64,000 nucleotides of DNA from Lutraria lutraria (GCA_964023205.1 OZ026847.1:8740819-8804818), one strand, 5' to 3'; positions 34,026 to 46,607 are shown, numbered from the stretch's first letter. Numbers and translations: made by a program. The notes: generated by a model from the letters alone, not told the origin.

Positions 34026-37000
34026 ATGAAAAAATTAAGCTTAAAACGAAAATTACCTCAAGAAAAGCGGGAATTGAAAGTCTTCAAATGTCATACGAAC
34101 GGTTCATCGGACCACAACGTAACAGCCGACTCAAAATCTCCGGATTCCGAGCTAGAAATTATTGATAACGAAGTCGTTCACGAACAAAGACTTGAAAAAA
34201 TTAAAAGACATGGTGATAAAGAAGAATGTGAAAAAAATCGTGTTTCTCACTCGAGAAAACAAAGGTAAATATTTCTTAGTACTACTCGATTTGAAATCGA
34301 TTTTTTCTAACAGTGTGGGCACTGTGGGGTTCATTAGAGTGGTACATTTGTATTTAGACTAAAGGGAGTGCGGTGCAAGACGTTATGTATACTAATAATA
34401 ATGTAGTCGAAGGTCTTTGATGATGATACATATGCATTAGTAGTAGGGCTGCACCGCTTCAGGAACTTTTGGCTCGAATTCAGATATAACCTTCTTGATT
34501 ATCAAAATATTTGATTCGGATATCTATTAATATACATCAATAGACGGCATAAATTAACAAAAGTGTTCACTCAAACTCAACTTATTTATTTATATATGCG
34601 ATATGGCCCCGTCCATGGTGTCACTTAATTATAATAGGCTTATGTTACACAGGTTTTTTTCAGTGTTTTGGGAATATGACCCATACCCTTGGGAGTAGGA
34701 ATTTTCGCAGTATTTTATTTTAATCAAAACTGGGGGAAAATGTATAACTACAATATTTGCAGTGTTCAACTTAATATACTTATTCTCCCATAGAACAGTA
34801 GCAGAATAATGAGTTTACTACCAATAGTGATGTTCATGTTAATGAACTTACAAAATTAATAATAAAAAAAATGGGGGGGGGGATTGGGAATTTTTGTCTG
34901 AATTGGGAAAAAAAGATACTATTTTCCATTGGGAATATGACCGAATTTCGGCTATAAAATCGCCCCAAAAAAATCCCGGAATGTAGGAAAATTTTAAAAC
35001 TCTTGCCAGAAACCACTAGGCCAGACTTCACAAAAGACTTTAGAAGAAATATACTGGACAGTCAGTCTGGTAAAGTGAAATTTTTTACCAGACTGAAACA
35101 AAGTTTACAGGACCTGAATTAAAAAACTAAAGCAGGGCCCTTTCACTTCATAATTGCAACAAGCAACAATACTGTTACTATTATACATATGAATTATTTT
35201 ACTCTTATTTTTATAAATTTATTTGATCAATCAGAATGAAATCACAGGCAGGGCTTGAAAATTCCACTCGCCCGCTTGCATTGGCGAGTTGAAGTTGCCA
35301 TCGGGCGAGTAGATTTTTGTAAACGGTAGTCCGACGGGGCGAGTACAAAATCAGGCAATCACTCATGCTAAATATAAAGTAAAACTGAAAATAACTTCCA
35401 AATTCGATCTGAATCAATCTAAATATTATTCTCGGTTTGTTTACGTTAAATCCGCGTTCTCGAAACGCTTGCAGTCAACTCGACCTTACGCCAAGTCGGC
35501 ATAAATCGACTCGGCATTGTGTACACAGTTTGTGCGGTCTGATAGCTATATTAAACGATGTTTTCTCAATTAATATTGTATAAAATCTATAGTTTCTATC
35601 CTGTTTCCATACCTGGATTAATGTACGTCGCCGCATGTGACTACATTTACGACAAGATTCTAGGCCGAGTTGACACCGCTTTAGCATGTGCACGTGGTAT
35701 TCGGAATACTCGGATACTATCGTTCATTTACGTTTTAATAATTTATGCATGAAACCTACGTAATTTTCCCGCAATCTGTCAATTATGTCAAATAAATCGA
35801 GCGATATTAGAAGTTTCTTTGGCAAAAGTAGCGTTGAAAAGTCTACGAAACAGACTGAAAAACGAAAGTTACAACAACAAACGTATGATAGAACGAAAAG
35901 GAAACGTGTTGTTAAGGAATCTTGGTTGGAAGAATTTCCCTGGGCTTCTGAAAGCGAGGGTTTATTGACTTGCAGTGTATGTAAGCAATTTCCAAACATC
36001 GCAGACACTAAATCATCACTATTTAAGGGAGTTGCTTCAAATTTTAAAAAAGAAACTTTGAAATTTCATGACAAGAGTGTTAAGCACCAAGAGTTGTTTG
36101 GAATGCCAAAAAGTACTTGAAAAACCAGGTTCCTCAGCCTTGGCTGTATCTGCCAGAAAAGCTGATGAGAAAAATACAGAGAAATATGAAAAGCTCATGA
36201 ACACTGCATATTATATAGCACGGGAAGGTGATGCATTTTCAAAATTTGAAGGTTTGTGTCACTTACAAGAGAAAAATGGCATTGAAATGGGCAAGAATTA
36301 TCGTAATATACATGGCTGCAAAATGTTGATTGCTGGTGTCAGTGACACTTTGAAAGGAAATACAAGCTCAGATATTGAGAAAGCTAGATTTTTAAGTGTT
36401 TTATCAGATGGATCCACTGACAAGGGAATTATTGAACAGGAAATTGTGTATACAAGGTATGTTGATGAAAGTGGTCGACTTTGTACAAAGCTTGCTGACA
36501 TTGTAGATTTAGAACATGGGAATGCACACGGTGTAAAAAATGGTATTTTTAAAGCACTTGAAAATGTTGGACTTTCACATGAGCGTCTCGCAGAAAAACT
36601 TGTCAGTATTAACACAGATGGAGCTTCGGTCAATCTTGGCAAAAAAGGTGGTGCGGTGAAATTAATGATGGACGATCTTAATGAACACTTAGAAAGCTCT
36701 TGTGATGACTATATGGTAGTTGTACATTGTATCGCTCATAAGCTGGAGTTAGCTGTTTGTGACAGCAAAAAAGATTGTAAATACCTGGACAAATTTGAAG
36801 ACACGCTGAAAGAAATTTTTAAATTTTATTTCTACTCCCCTAAGAAAAGGAGAGAACTTTACGACATAGCCATTTCTCTAGACAAAGAACTGAAACATTA
36901 TGGGGGAATTCAGCAGGTCAGATGGGTGGCAAGTCAGAACAGGGCCTTGAAGTCACTCCTTGACAACTTTGAAGTCACCTGTATTCATCTTGAGGACATA

Positions 37001-40000
37001 GCTTCCAAAAAAGGAGATGATGCGAACCGGGCCAAGGGATACCTTAAGGAGATCAAGACAGAAAGGTTTGTACAACTTGCTTATAAGAAAATACTTGTGG
37101 TCTCTTCCAAAGTCTCCTCTTAGTAAGTTCATTGATTGATGTTATTTCGGTTGTAAAATATATAATTACAAGTTACATTAGAATAAGAATTATAATAAAA
37201 TTCATATAAATCTTAAGAAAATAAATAAATAGAAGAATAAATAAATAAAATAAATAAATAAAGTAAAACTATCACAGTATGTTGCCTTGTAGTGCATATA
37301 TCACAGAAAAATACATACATACATGTATATTATGTAATAAATGTTTCACCAGGATTTAGGAATTTGGAAGTTACTACTTATAATTCTCTATTATGCATTT
37401 CCATATTGAGACTATATACAAATTACATAATTCACTCAATAATACACCAAAGAAAAAGAAATAATGTCATTGTATCATTATCAAATCATTTATGTCTTTT
37501 AACTTCAGGTTCCTGACATTTCTACATTTTATGACAGATTGGACAGACAAGATTACAGCTGTGTCTGAAGCCTTTCAGAAGAATACCTGTGTTGTTGCCA
37601 CAGTCAGTAAGGAGATATGTGCACTTAAGGATGACTTAACTCACATGAAAGTGAAGAGGGGCAAGGTACTTAGAACATTCATTAGGGAGATAAGTGATTG
37701 TGAACAGTTTAGAGGTATAGACATAACTAAAGGTGGTCAGAGAAGGTATGTTGATTCTATTGCAATGGTGAATAGAGATATTGATGCTCTTCTTGATGAC
37801 ACAGTCTTCTTCTTAGAAGAAAGATTCATAAAACACATTCAGGGAGAGCCACACTCTCTTTTCAACATATTTGACTTCACAACCTGGCCCAAAAAAGAGA
37901 CATCTCCAGACCAGTTCTTGACTTTTGGAGATGAAGAAATAGAGAAACTGGTAGAACTTTATGGACCCCTTCTTACACAAGAAGAACAAAACAATGCTAC
38001 TGCACAGTGGCTGTGCTTGAAAAATGAGGTTGCTACCAATTTAAACAGAACACTATTAGAAGTTTATCAAACATTAATTGAGAAACAAGATGAGAGATTA
38101 TCATCCATTATTGCAATTGTGAACATAATGCTAACAATATCTCCATCTACTGCTCAGTGTGAACGTGGATTTAGTACCATGAATCTATTGAAGACACAAC
38201 AGAGAACATCCATGAAACAAGAGTCTTTGAGCAATCTGATGAGGATAAAAATTGATGGTCCACCACTCAGCGACTTCAATCCTACTGACAGCTTGGTCAC
38301 TTGGAAAAGGTCAGGTAAAGGTACCAAACATTTGAAGGGTCACAAACTGCCAGGGAAGAGAAAACCAAGAAGTGAAGCAGCTGCTGTGAATACCTCTTCA
38401 TCCAGTGATTCGAATTCTGAGTAACTATGCTGAGTGTTTGATAAGTCTAAAGAAGACAATGTTTGTGATTTCAAAGTTTATAGTGTTTAATTTGATTTCA
38501 TTTAAAAAAATACAGAAGTAGGATTTATAACCAAGATATGGTGAAGTGAACATTAAGCATAATCCATTTGACTGTACATAAATTGATTTCTTTAAGTTTT
38601 GAACATTTTCTTTCAGAAGTCACTGGTCTATCTAACATGTGAACATGCATGTGAACTTTATATAATGTGAATCTCTTTCCATTGTTTTGATGAATATGTT
38701 AAATATATAATAAAAAAAAGAACTAAACATCTGTTTAAAGTTTTATTATCACTTACATTCTAAAAGTATACATATACTAAAAATACTTAATTTTCTTAAG
38801 GGCGAGTTGGTTCTGCTAAAGGGCGAGTAAGAATTTGCAGCTACTAGTCCTACAGGACTAGTGCTGCCTTGAAAATTTTTCAAGCCCTGACAGGGCCCTC
38901 ACACTGGCCTGAAAAAAGTTGGGAAACACTTCTAACTCTTCGCATTAACAAGCACAAAATGTCAATCATATTCAAAAGTAAATCATCTAATGTTTTAAAT
39001 TTTATTTCATTCACTTTAACCAAATTCAAGAACTAGACACACGACAGCATAAAATATTTTTGTTTCATTTCTATGTTTTTTGTCTCCGTATGACTAATAC
39101 CGTACAGCGAGCATTTATTCATTATTATGATAATTAGTTATATTCGGTGATGTTTTGACTCTATCCTTATACATCGGTAAGTATATTGAAAAAAAATACG
39201 ATAGTAGTTTGGAAACATTTTTTCTTGCTATGAAGTATGCACGGGAGGAAAACACACCAGATTCCTCTGTTATAGAACAAACAGAAACTATTAAGACTAA
39301 TACATTTATAAGGTAATGGGACTTTCAATGAAAGAAGATTTTCGGAAAATGATTCATTCCAAGGATCATCTGGTAGATCACATTTTCATTTATACGTCAT
39401 TTAAATGCTTAACTTTGCTTAACTATACCGTTGAACGGTTTATCGAAGTCATTTGCTCACAGTTCGGTTCACGATCTTTCGCATAGCCCAGGACAGCATA
39501 TCGCCGATCAAGGGAAGTAATAAAAAATATGGCTTCCTAATTAAAGTCACCGTCGTTGATGTTTAAGTCCAAAATATGGACCCATTTTGGGTTTAGGACC
39601 ATAGAAAAGAACGACATTAAAATGTAAAAGCTTACATTTATTTGCATATATTATTTCATGTGATCAAAGACGTACATGTATAATACAATTATATGACTCT
39701 GATGTAATGTTTTGAAGTTGTAATAAAGTTTATATATAATAACAAGGACTTATATACATACATGTATGTATATAAGTCCTTGATAATAAATAGTTTAAAC
39801 AGTCTTTTCATCTAAAGATGAGTATCGTGATACGAATTGTATCATCCACCTTGTATCGTGATATCGAGGGCTCAGCGCAACACAGTCGTAACTTGTTCTT
39901 ATTTCAATATGAGTTACGACACTATTGCGTTGAACCCTCGATATGTATCGTATCATGAGGTGCGCGTATCGTTACACCCTTATTATAAAGGAAGATTTAA

Positions 40001-43000
40001 AAAATCTTTTTGTCAGAAACTACAATGCCTAGAGCTTAGATATTTCAGATGTAGCTATAGGAAAAAAAGAAAAATGTTTATCTCTAAGAGTCTTTTTTCT
40101 TGTGAGCGATATAGGACCATCATGGCCCTCTTTTATTGTACATGTACATAAATAAAAGTAGAAGCAAGTAAAAAGTACAAAATGCTTTATTGATATAAAG
40201 TTCTGAAGGTTTGCAAACCAATCTGCATATTGCATTGCCATACGCAAAGTTTGTCTCGCAAGTGGGCTTGACAATACACAACCCTAAAATACATCATGTT
40301 ATCTGAATTTTTCTGTCAGAACTCAAAAAAATAGTAGTCACATTTTAAACTGATAAGAACATTAGATTTTATTCTTAATATTTGATGTTTTGTTTTGTAG
40401 TGCATACTTGAACACTGGTGATCAGAGTTTGAACAGATTACGCAAGATGATTTTAAGTTTATCTTCAAAAGAAAGCAACTTGCAAGAATTTCCTTCAATT
40501 TCTAAAGATCATTTGGTAAGCTCATAATATTTCCTTTCATTTCATGTACATAGATTCTTGCATTCCCTGTATTAATTACAAAACTATCAGTCATCATCTG
40601 TCTATACTGTATTTTCATTTATTTTCGTTGGGCTCAATTTTCGTGGTTTTTACTAAAATGGCTGTTTCATGGGGACATAAGTTAGTGAATTTTGATTTTT
40701 GAAACAAAATGCTTTATCACTGCATTTAAATTCGTGGGAATTTTATTTCATGGATGAATCGACCCTCGAAATCCACAAAATTAAATCACCAACGAAAATT
40801 AATGATTCCACAGTATCATGCTTCTGCAGCTTCATAGAAATTCCACCTGTGCAGATTGGCCATTATTTAGGATAGGTCTGATAAGACAAATGCTTAGATA
40901 TGTTGATATATTTAAGTATGTCTTTCAAACATGCTGGACAGTAACATTGACTGCCAATAAAGACTATGAGATGCTATATACATTCTGCTCAGGGATGGAA
41001 TGTATCACAGTATGCCAGAACAATCTGACTGATGTAGAATAAAGGCACAGGTAGTGTTTTGTTAGTACCAAACACTTAGGATATGGTAGATGAATGTATG
41101 GAAATTAAATGTACTATTCATACAGGGCTTTTTTTCCTTCTTTAAGAGACGCCGTGCCTTCCCCAGGCAAAATATATGTCTTTTTTCCCCCAAAATGCAA
41201 TAATTTTTCCCCTCCAGAAGCATTTTTCCCCACCAAAATGAAGTGAAACCCTTTATGTTTACATCAAAATATGACGAAATCAAAACCGGAAATACGATCG
41301 CTTTAAATTACCGCAACGGTCATTATTTGCCGAAATTCTGCGATTTAGACGGCCTCGTGGGTTCTTTTTTCGCGAAACCGTACCCATTGCGGTTAATTAT
41401 TTTACGACATTACTAATTTTCGGCAAATAAACAAAAAATGTCGCACAATTGGAGATACTACTCGAAAAAAAACCCAAAAAAAACGGATAATAACACCCAA
41501 TCATTGACGTCTTTTTTTAAAAAGACTTCAACTGAACAAGCAGGGCCCTCATTTGACGTTTTTTGGGGCCGAAATTCGGCCCCATTCCCCTCCTAAAATC
41601 ATATACTTTTTTCCCCTATTTTTGAAAAAAAATCCCCTTTTTTTTTTGCTTAAATGATTCATATTAAGTTATTAACCTTTGATTAATAGTATATTAATGT
41701 ATGTTGTATATTTAAATACAGCCATTTTAAGCTTAAAAGGCTTATTGCAGGGTAACACGGCAGTTGAAAAAGATCCCCTGAAATTCCCCTTTTTCCTCAA
41801 AATGACGCAAAATTCCCCTACCTGAGGGCCCCGGGCCCCTTCCCCTAAAGTGCAGCTAGGGCCCTGACAAGATGCGTCTTGCTCCTCGGTTTATCAGCCT
41901 ATTTCTGTTGCAAATGATTCCTCGACATTGTGCAATGACGAACCGAAGGCGCAAGTTGCACTGCAACACTTACAGAAATGGATTTTGACCTGCTTTTAAC
42001 AGCCTTTATTGATAAAAGACCTAGGGAGATGGCTCTCAGACTCTAGTTCTAATATTGTTTAAAACTGAAAAGAAAACCAATAAAAGGAATAATTACAGAA
42101 AGAAAATGTATCATGGATCAAACTAGACTAGTTTTATTTTTTCCCCTTTTTTCCAATATGCCGCATGTTTTTTCCCCTAGAAAAAGGCTACAGGCTACTT
42201 CCCCAACTCATGAAAAAAAGCCCTGTCATATTACCAGTGGTCATTAATTTGGATTCAGGATTTATCATAGTCTGCAAAATTAGGTGTTGTCCTGTTGCCT
42301 GGGGCAACCAATTTTCATTCAGACAACCAAAATTTTGGTTCGGACTACCAACTTTTCATTAACAAATCAAATACATGTAAAATAAAAAGCAGTTAAATTT
42401 TCAGTTTCGGGCAATGGCATTTCAAACCTTAATTTCACAGACTGTTATATCACTGAATTTTTTTGCTATTTAAAAAATGTAAAGAACTGCCAAAAAGTTT
42501 CACAGTAATAAATTCCGTCTCAACTATCAAAGATCTGGTTTGTGTGTTTTTAAATTGGGCAATTGGCCCAATGGTAAGGCTATATTCTTTGACCAGTTTC
42601 TAAATACAACTAAATTAATACAGTACTTTGTGTTGTTAAATTAGTTGTGTTTATACTTTTATCTGTTATTTTTTTTTATTTTTTATAGAATGATGATCAG
42701 TCTTCATGCATAGGCAAATTACAAGGGAGGCAAGATTTGTCGTCAAAACAGTATGATGTTATTGAATTATCTCCCTTTCCCAAGGTATGTCAGCATTTTA
42801 GGATTCACAAAAGAAAACACGAATCAACCACTGAAAAAGACGCTGGAGATTCCTCTAAAAGTGTGCTTGAGTTAAAAGATAATACACAGACAAGTGATGG
42901 AAATATAAATCTTGTGACAGGACAAATGTCAGATACCATGGAAAAACAGAATACCAATGTATCTACTTACAGAGAGAATAACAGTCACTTACTTCGGGAT

Positions 43001-44043
43001 AGAAACTCTAACCTCTATGCTTTACAGTCACACAATACCTCTATAATCCACTCAGATGTGAATAAATCAATTGTAAATCATACGAATGATGCCCGAAAAA
43101 GTGTGTCTTCTGTTGCTCACCATAGCAACAAGGTTGTAAAACTAAATACCTCAAAACATTCCACTGATTGTAATATGAAACGTCAGACTGAATCAAACAC
43201 TGTGATAGGGAATTCATTTGCTTCTGTTCAGGGTACTAGTAAGATGACTGGTTCTCTGTCATCAGCTGATGTTAATCCACTGGACCTTGTTACTCTAAAA
43301 AATTGTCCATTGTGTCAAACACAGTTCTCAGACAGGTAAATTATGATTTTTATGAAGTTTGGTAATGTAGTTTTGATATACGAGATATTACATGTGATGC
43401 ACCTTGACTTACCTATCATTGCAAACAGTACTCTCAATTTCTAGCCACATCCTTGTTATTTCCATTTCGTTATTTCCATTTCATGATGATGTTTTAAAGT
43501 TAATGTAAAAACTGTTAATTCTGTAATGAATAAGAGAAACCTCATTAGTGGCCTCCATGGTTGAGTGCATGGTTTGTAATCGCTTCAATGCATTGATTTT
43601 GAACCCAAGTTTTTCTTAAAAAGACTTAAAAAAACAAAACATGAATACCTTGGGCATTGATCTTTGAAGTAAAAGTATGGTTTGGTTTATTTGTCCACAA
43701 ATTACATTTCCACCCATGAACTATCAATATATCATTCATACTGGATGACAATATGGGAATTCAAATCCTAATTGACCACAAAACTAGACTATATCTGAAT
43801 AACAGTAATTGTCTGGTACATGCTATCAGGTAATATTCACTGAATAATTATGTAATGCAATTTAAAATGTTATGTAAACTACATGGTGGACAAGGCACTA
43901 TATGGATATGAAGGGAAGCATACTTAATAAGTTAGCCACCTTGGATTGACTGCTTTCTTTTCTATTTTAGGCAAAGTCAGATTGATATAGACAGTCATAT
44001 AGCTACATGCTTAGCAGCCTCTGAGGACAGTGCAACTTGGTAG
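34026..44043 (+). CDS. FAAP20: FAAP20-like protein with C-terminal UBZ4 zinc finger (four exons, 357 aa)
   Basis: Exons 34026-34264, 40401-40515, 42689-43335 and 43971-44043 (stop included) join in matching phases (2, 0, 2) at GT-AG junctions, giving 357 residues. An in-frame stop lies upstream of ATG 34026. The C-terminus is a UBZ4 finger: ligands Cys324, Cys327 (CPLC), His343 and Cys347, the conserved QIDIDSHIATC helix, and a final Trp357. FAAP20, the ubiquitin-binding subunit that stabilises FANCA in the Fanconi anaemia core complex, ends in the same way, and its terminal Trp contacts ubiquitin. The rest is Ser/Asn/Lys-rich and probably disordered; DVIELSPFP (about residue 140) may be part of the FANCA-binding region. 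It is about twice the length of vertebrate FAAP20. Other UBZ4 proteins (RAD18, SLX4, WRNIP1) do not end this way. Introns carry a hAT element and nested CAGGG elements. Confidence 0.7.
35249..38889 (+). mobile_element. hAT-type DNA transposon with transposase (3.6 kb, 5-bp TSD ACAGG)
   Basis: The left end CAGGGCTTGAAAA is inverted at the right end ('...tttttcaagccctg'). ACAGG flanks both sides (35244-35248, 38890-38894). Subterminal copies of 'gggcgagt' occur in the first ~100 bp and last ~90 bp, as expected of hAT transposase-binding sites. It carries a transposase gene on plus and sits in intron 1 of the FAAP20-like gene. Most hAT elements duplicate 8 bp; a 5-bp group is known, and two other CAGGG elements nearby also show 5 bp. 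Confidence 0.8.
35785..38424 (+). pseudogene. hAT transposase (ZNF862/C17orf113-like), two exons, one frame break
   Basis: The N-terminal frame 35785-36117 encodes a Lys-rich start and a TTF/BED-like zinc finger (FPW, LTCSVCKQF, FHDKSVKHQ). The main frame runs from about 36068 to 37065, where a phase 2 donor (ag|gtttgt) joins 37509-38424 (acceptor 'aacttcag'). Typical features are LSDGSTD, INTDGASVNLGKKGG, VHCIAHKLELA, and the C-terminal hAT dimerisation block SPSTAQCERGFSTMN. The two frames overlap with a +1 offset between 36068 and 36117, so a single indel separates finger and catalytic domain. It may be an inactivating mutation, a sequencing error or an unrecognised splice. The otherwise intact protein, TIRs and TSD make this a young copy. 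Insertion in the same orientation as the host gene makes readthrough transcripts likely. Confidence 0.8.
39184..39323. mobile_element. TTAA-type MITE, family A, right-end fragment
   Basis: It begins with 'aaatacgatagtagttt' and ends 'aggtaatgggact', the same right-hand third as 1-148. The left half is missing and the right flank 'ttca' is a degenerate TTAA. It lies in intron 1 of the FAAP20-like gene. Confidence 0.65.
39743..39782. repeat. Perfect 40-bp palindrome
   Basis: Each 20-bp arm starts or ends with 'caaggacttatatacataca' and its exact complement, with no loop. One arm is also found at 33588-33607 inside another foldback cluster. Perfect arms suggest a recent foldback insertion or an active hairpin. 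Confidence 0.85.
39861..39944. repeat. Imperfect inverted repeat (foldback, ~84 bp)
   Basis: 'atatcgagggctcagcgcaa' with 'cagtcgtaactt' pairs with 'gagttacgacac' plus 'ttgcgttgaaccctcgatat' around a short loop. It lies in intron 1 of the FAAP20-like gene, just before a tail fragment of the bivalve dispersed repeat (40100-40132). Confidence 0.55.
40100..40132 (+). repeat. Tail fragment of bivalve dispersed repeat
   Basis: 'tgtgagcgatataggacc' followed by 'catggccctcttt' is the terminal signature of the family represented at 12926-13917. The preceding ~130 bp ('aacta', 'tgcctagagcttagatattt') resemble its interior. Confidence 0.6.
41123..42225. mobile_element. Non-autonomous CAGGG element with TCATA duplication
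   Basis: The ends CAGGGCTTTTTTTC are inverted (14 bp), and TCATA flanks both sides (41118-41122, 42226-42230). The interior is full of 'ttcccc' runs and has no transposase. It encloses the younger element at 41541-41866. It lies in intron 2 of the FAAP20-like gene. Confidence 0.75.
41541..41866. mobile_element. Nested CAGGGCCCT MITE with ACAAG duplication (326 bp)
   Basis: The ends CAGGGCCCT are inverted (9 bp), and ACAAG flanks both sides (41536-41540, 41867-41871). It is inserted within 41123-42225. Its left end matches sequence beside the hAT insertion (38891, 'cagggccctcac') and at about 35123, so a related family is present nearby. Confidence 0.75.
43545..43620 (+). mobile_element. Decayed SINE head
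   Basis: 'tggcctccatggttgagtgc' followed by 'gattttgaacccaag' resembles the box A and box B of the tRNA-derived SINE at 15245, heavily mutated. It is in intron 3 of the FAAP20-like gene. Confidence 0.35.
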
Positions 44044-44520
44044 TCATTTGTACTAATATCAAGTACAACGTAAGTCCTTTGACAGGCTCATAGTTTGAAA
44101 TTTAGTTTATAAAATGTGATATTTCCAGGGCTCTCCTTTGACCTTTAAAATGTCATTTTGACTTGAAATTTGCAAAATAAGGATTTTGACTCTTGAGAAT
44201 TGGAACCAAAGGGTCAAATTTACTATTACATTAGTAGGAAATTTTGTAGACTCTTTAAAGTTCTATAAGCTAAGGGTCATCGGACCCCTGACATTTGAAG
44301 TCTTGGGAGCACCCTGATTTCAGGTTGATGGCTATTTCCTAGTCACCTTTATTATTCAATATTGAGCACTTTTTAAAAGCAGTATTATATTCATAAGAAT
44401 CTCATTTGATCTCAGGCAGTCTTAGTCTCAATTGTAGACTTCCATTCATTTGACTCTTTGAAATGTTGACCTTTTGTTGCACTGTAAAATGCTTGTCCCA
44501 TTATTTTTAAATGCTGATGC

Positions 44521-44722
44521 AAGGCCATCCTTAAAAAATAGATTGTTTTGCAGTTACATGAAAAACTCATTAAAAAAACCAAACCCACAATTGTTTTAGC
44601 AGTTGTACATTTTTCCCCCTGTTAAAACAGCTTTTCCTGATTTTACAAGCAAAATGTACACATTGCCAACCTACAAAGTATGAGTCCTGTAACCACAAAC
44701 TATATTTTTAAGGATGGCCTTT
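44521..44722. mobile_element. MITE with 'aaggccatccttaaaaa' inverted ends (202 bp)
   Basis: The left end 'aaggccatccttaaaaaata' pairs with 'tatttttaaggatggcctt' at the right, and inner 'gcagttac'/'gtaacc' extend the match. It is non-coding, about 480 bp downstream of the FAAP20-like stop codon, so it may fall in the 3' UTR. Confidence 0.65.
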
Positions 44723-46607
44723 AAATATAATGCACAAATTTATCTTATAGAGTTACATAATGATGTATCTATAATTTGTTAATATGTGAGACCAAGTTAT
44801 TTTGATTATTTTTTTTTCTTTGGCATTTTAGAAAATGTCTTTAAACTTTTTATTTTGTAATACTTCAGGAATCATTATTATTACTTAGACTAATAATTTA
44901 GCAATTTTTGGCTAATAACATTCTCATTGTGGACTTAGTAATTAATCATTTAAGGACCATTATCAGACTAATAGTGATGCATGTGTGTGCTTTTCAAAGA
45001 ATGGAAGTAAAGTATAACATGGGGTTGAACAATCTTCCGATCATCTAATATACATAAAAGCTTCAAATACTTCCAGTTACAGGATGATAAATTTTAGGAA
45101 TTAAAATAGTTCCATCCTTATATACTGAGTATATTCCAAATAGGAACTCCATGTTGTCATTGACTCTAATGAAGAGACAATTTTAACACCTTATTTATTT
45201 TACAGTTGAGACTTTATAAGCATACATTGTAGCTTAACTACATTATGTTGAATTTTCTGAGAAATACCATTGATCAGTGACTGGTATGTGTGTATGTTTA
45301 CCAAATATTTAGATTAATAAACTCATCCTTGGTTTTAGAAAATTAAAAACAGCATGGGTTTTTGTTTTTGGGAAGGTACCCTAATCCTTAATATGGGTAT
45401 GATATAAGCCTCTTTTTGGACAAAAATTCTCGCCTAAAACCAATTTTGGAAATTAAATTTCAAGAAGTAAATCAGGAATTTGGGAAATATTCATTATGAA
45501 AGCTCCATTTATCTATATAATGAAAAAAACCTGGACAATTTTGTCCAAATTTTGCATTGAAGTTGAACAATCAATTGCTAGGTAATACAAAGCTTAAAAT
45601 AGCCTTATAAGAATTAGCACTCAACCATATAAAATACTTCCTGTCGGGTTTCGTCTTTTTTGTGATGAAAACTATTACATGATCCCGCTTTGCTCCATTG
45701 GAGCACAGAAAAAATGTTTTATGTACCTTTAAAAGCCTTATTGTAAAATGTTGTACATAGGTTAGTATTTGATTTGTCCATTCCGTCAATGATGAGACTC
45801 CAATACTGATTTGGTTGACTCTTTGCCTTAATTTTCTTTCTTCATGTAGTTACACATTGCCTTTCTCACCTGTGTTATCAAAATAAAAAAAATAACAATA
45901 CAGTGAATAGACAATATAAGGTAAATTTCTAATCTAATTATCAGGAAAACCAGTCAATGCAGTCTGTTAAAATGATAATTTAGGATTGAAATAGTACTGA
46001 GTTACGGACACTGCTTTGAAGCATCATCTCTACTAAAATTAACCTTAAATTAAGGTAAAAATTTAACTTCGTGAAAGCAGCCTAAATAAAGTCATTAAAG
46101 TGATAATTTCACAATAAAATTCTATAAAAATATTGTAAGCTTTCAATCCTACGTTCTATACCTACATTTTGTTACTTGCCTTATTAGACATTATAGCAAT
46201 ATCTTGATCACCAGTGGTTGACAATTAACTTTTCGGTTACAATATCTTCTGTCATATTTCTATGACTTGGTAATAAATCTGCCATCTCCACAAATTCACT
46301 AGTCCATATCTTTCTCACAAGGTATCTGATACTAAAGCTCCAGGTCTCAAATTGTTACTTACTACTGTATACATGTGTGTTCTGGACTAGGTACACCAGG
46401 TACATATTCCTAGTGAGCATTTGGTCCAAACAAAACACAAACGAACATGGTGTACCTTTGGAACAGCTTTCTCCTTTTCAAGCATATCATATAGCTTTGG
46501 ACTGTAGCATGCATTTTAGCATTATTCAAAGGTCCTATTGTAGATTCTTGGGGAATGGTATTTATAAATAAAAATGTGAAGATAGAATATTTTTGTGTCA
46601 CATTCTT
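44723..46607. other. Gene-poor stretch between the FAAP20-like gene and the YqaJ remnant
   Basis: I see no supported coding sequence. Short frames at 45571-45789 and 46377-46601 lack splice or domain evidence. Poly(A)-signal-like 'aataaa' motifs occur (for example near 45313), one of which could end the FAAP20-like transcript. Confidence 0.4.

Noticed and set aside
34152..34362. Frames overlapping FAAP20-like exon 1 on both strands
   Set aside because: They are in other frames, and only 34026-34264 joins in phase to the next exons.
36298..36642. 114-codon minus frame
   Set aside because: It is antisense to the hAT transposase core.
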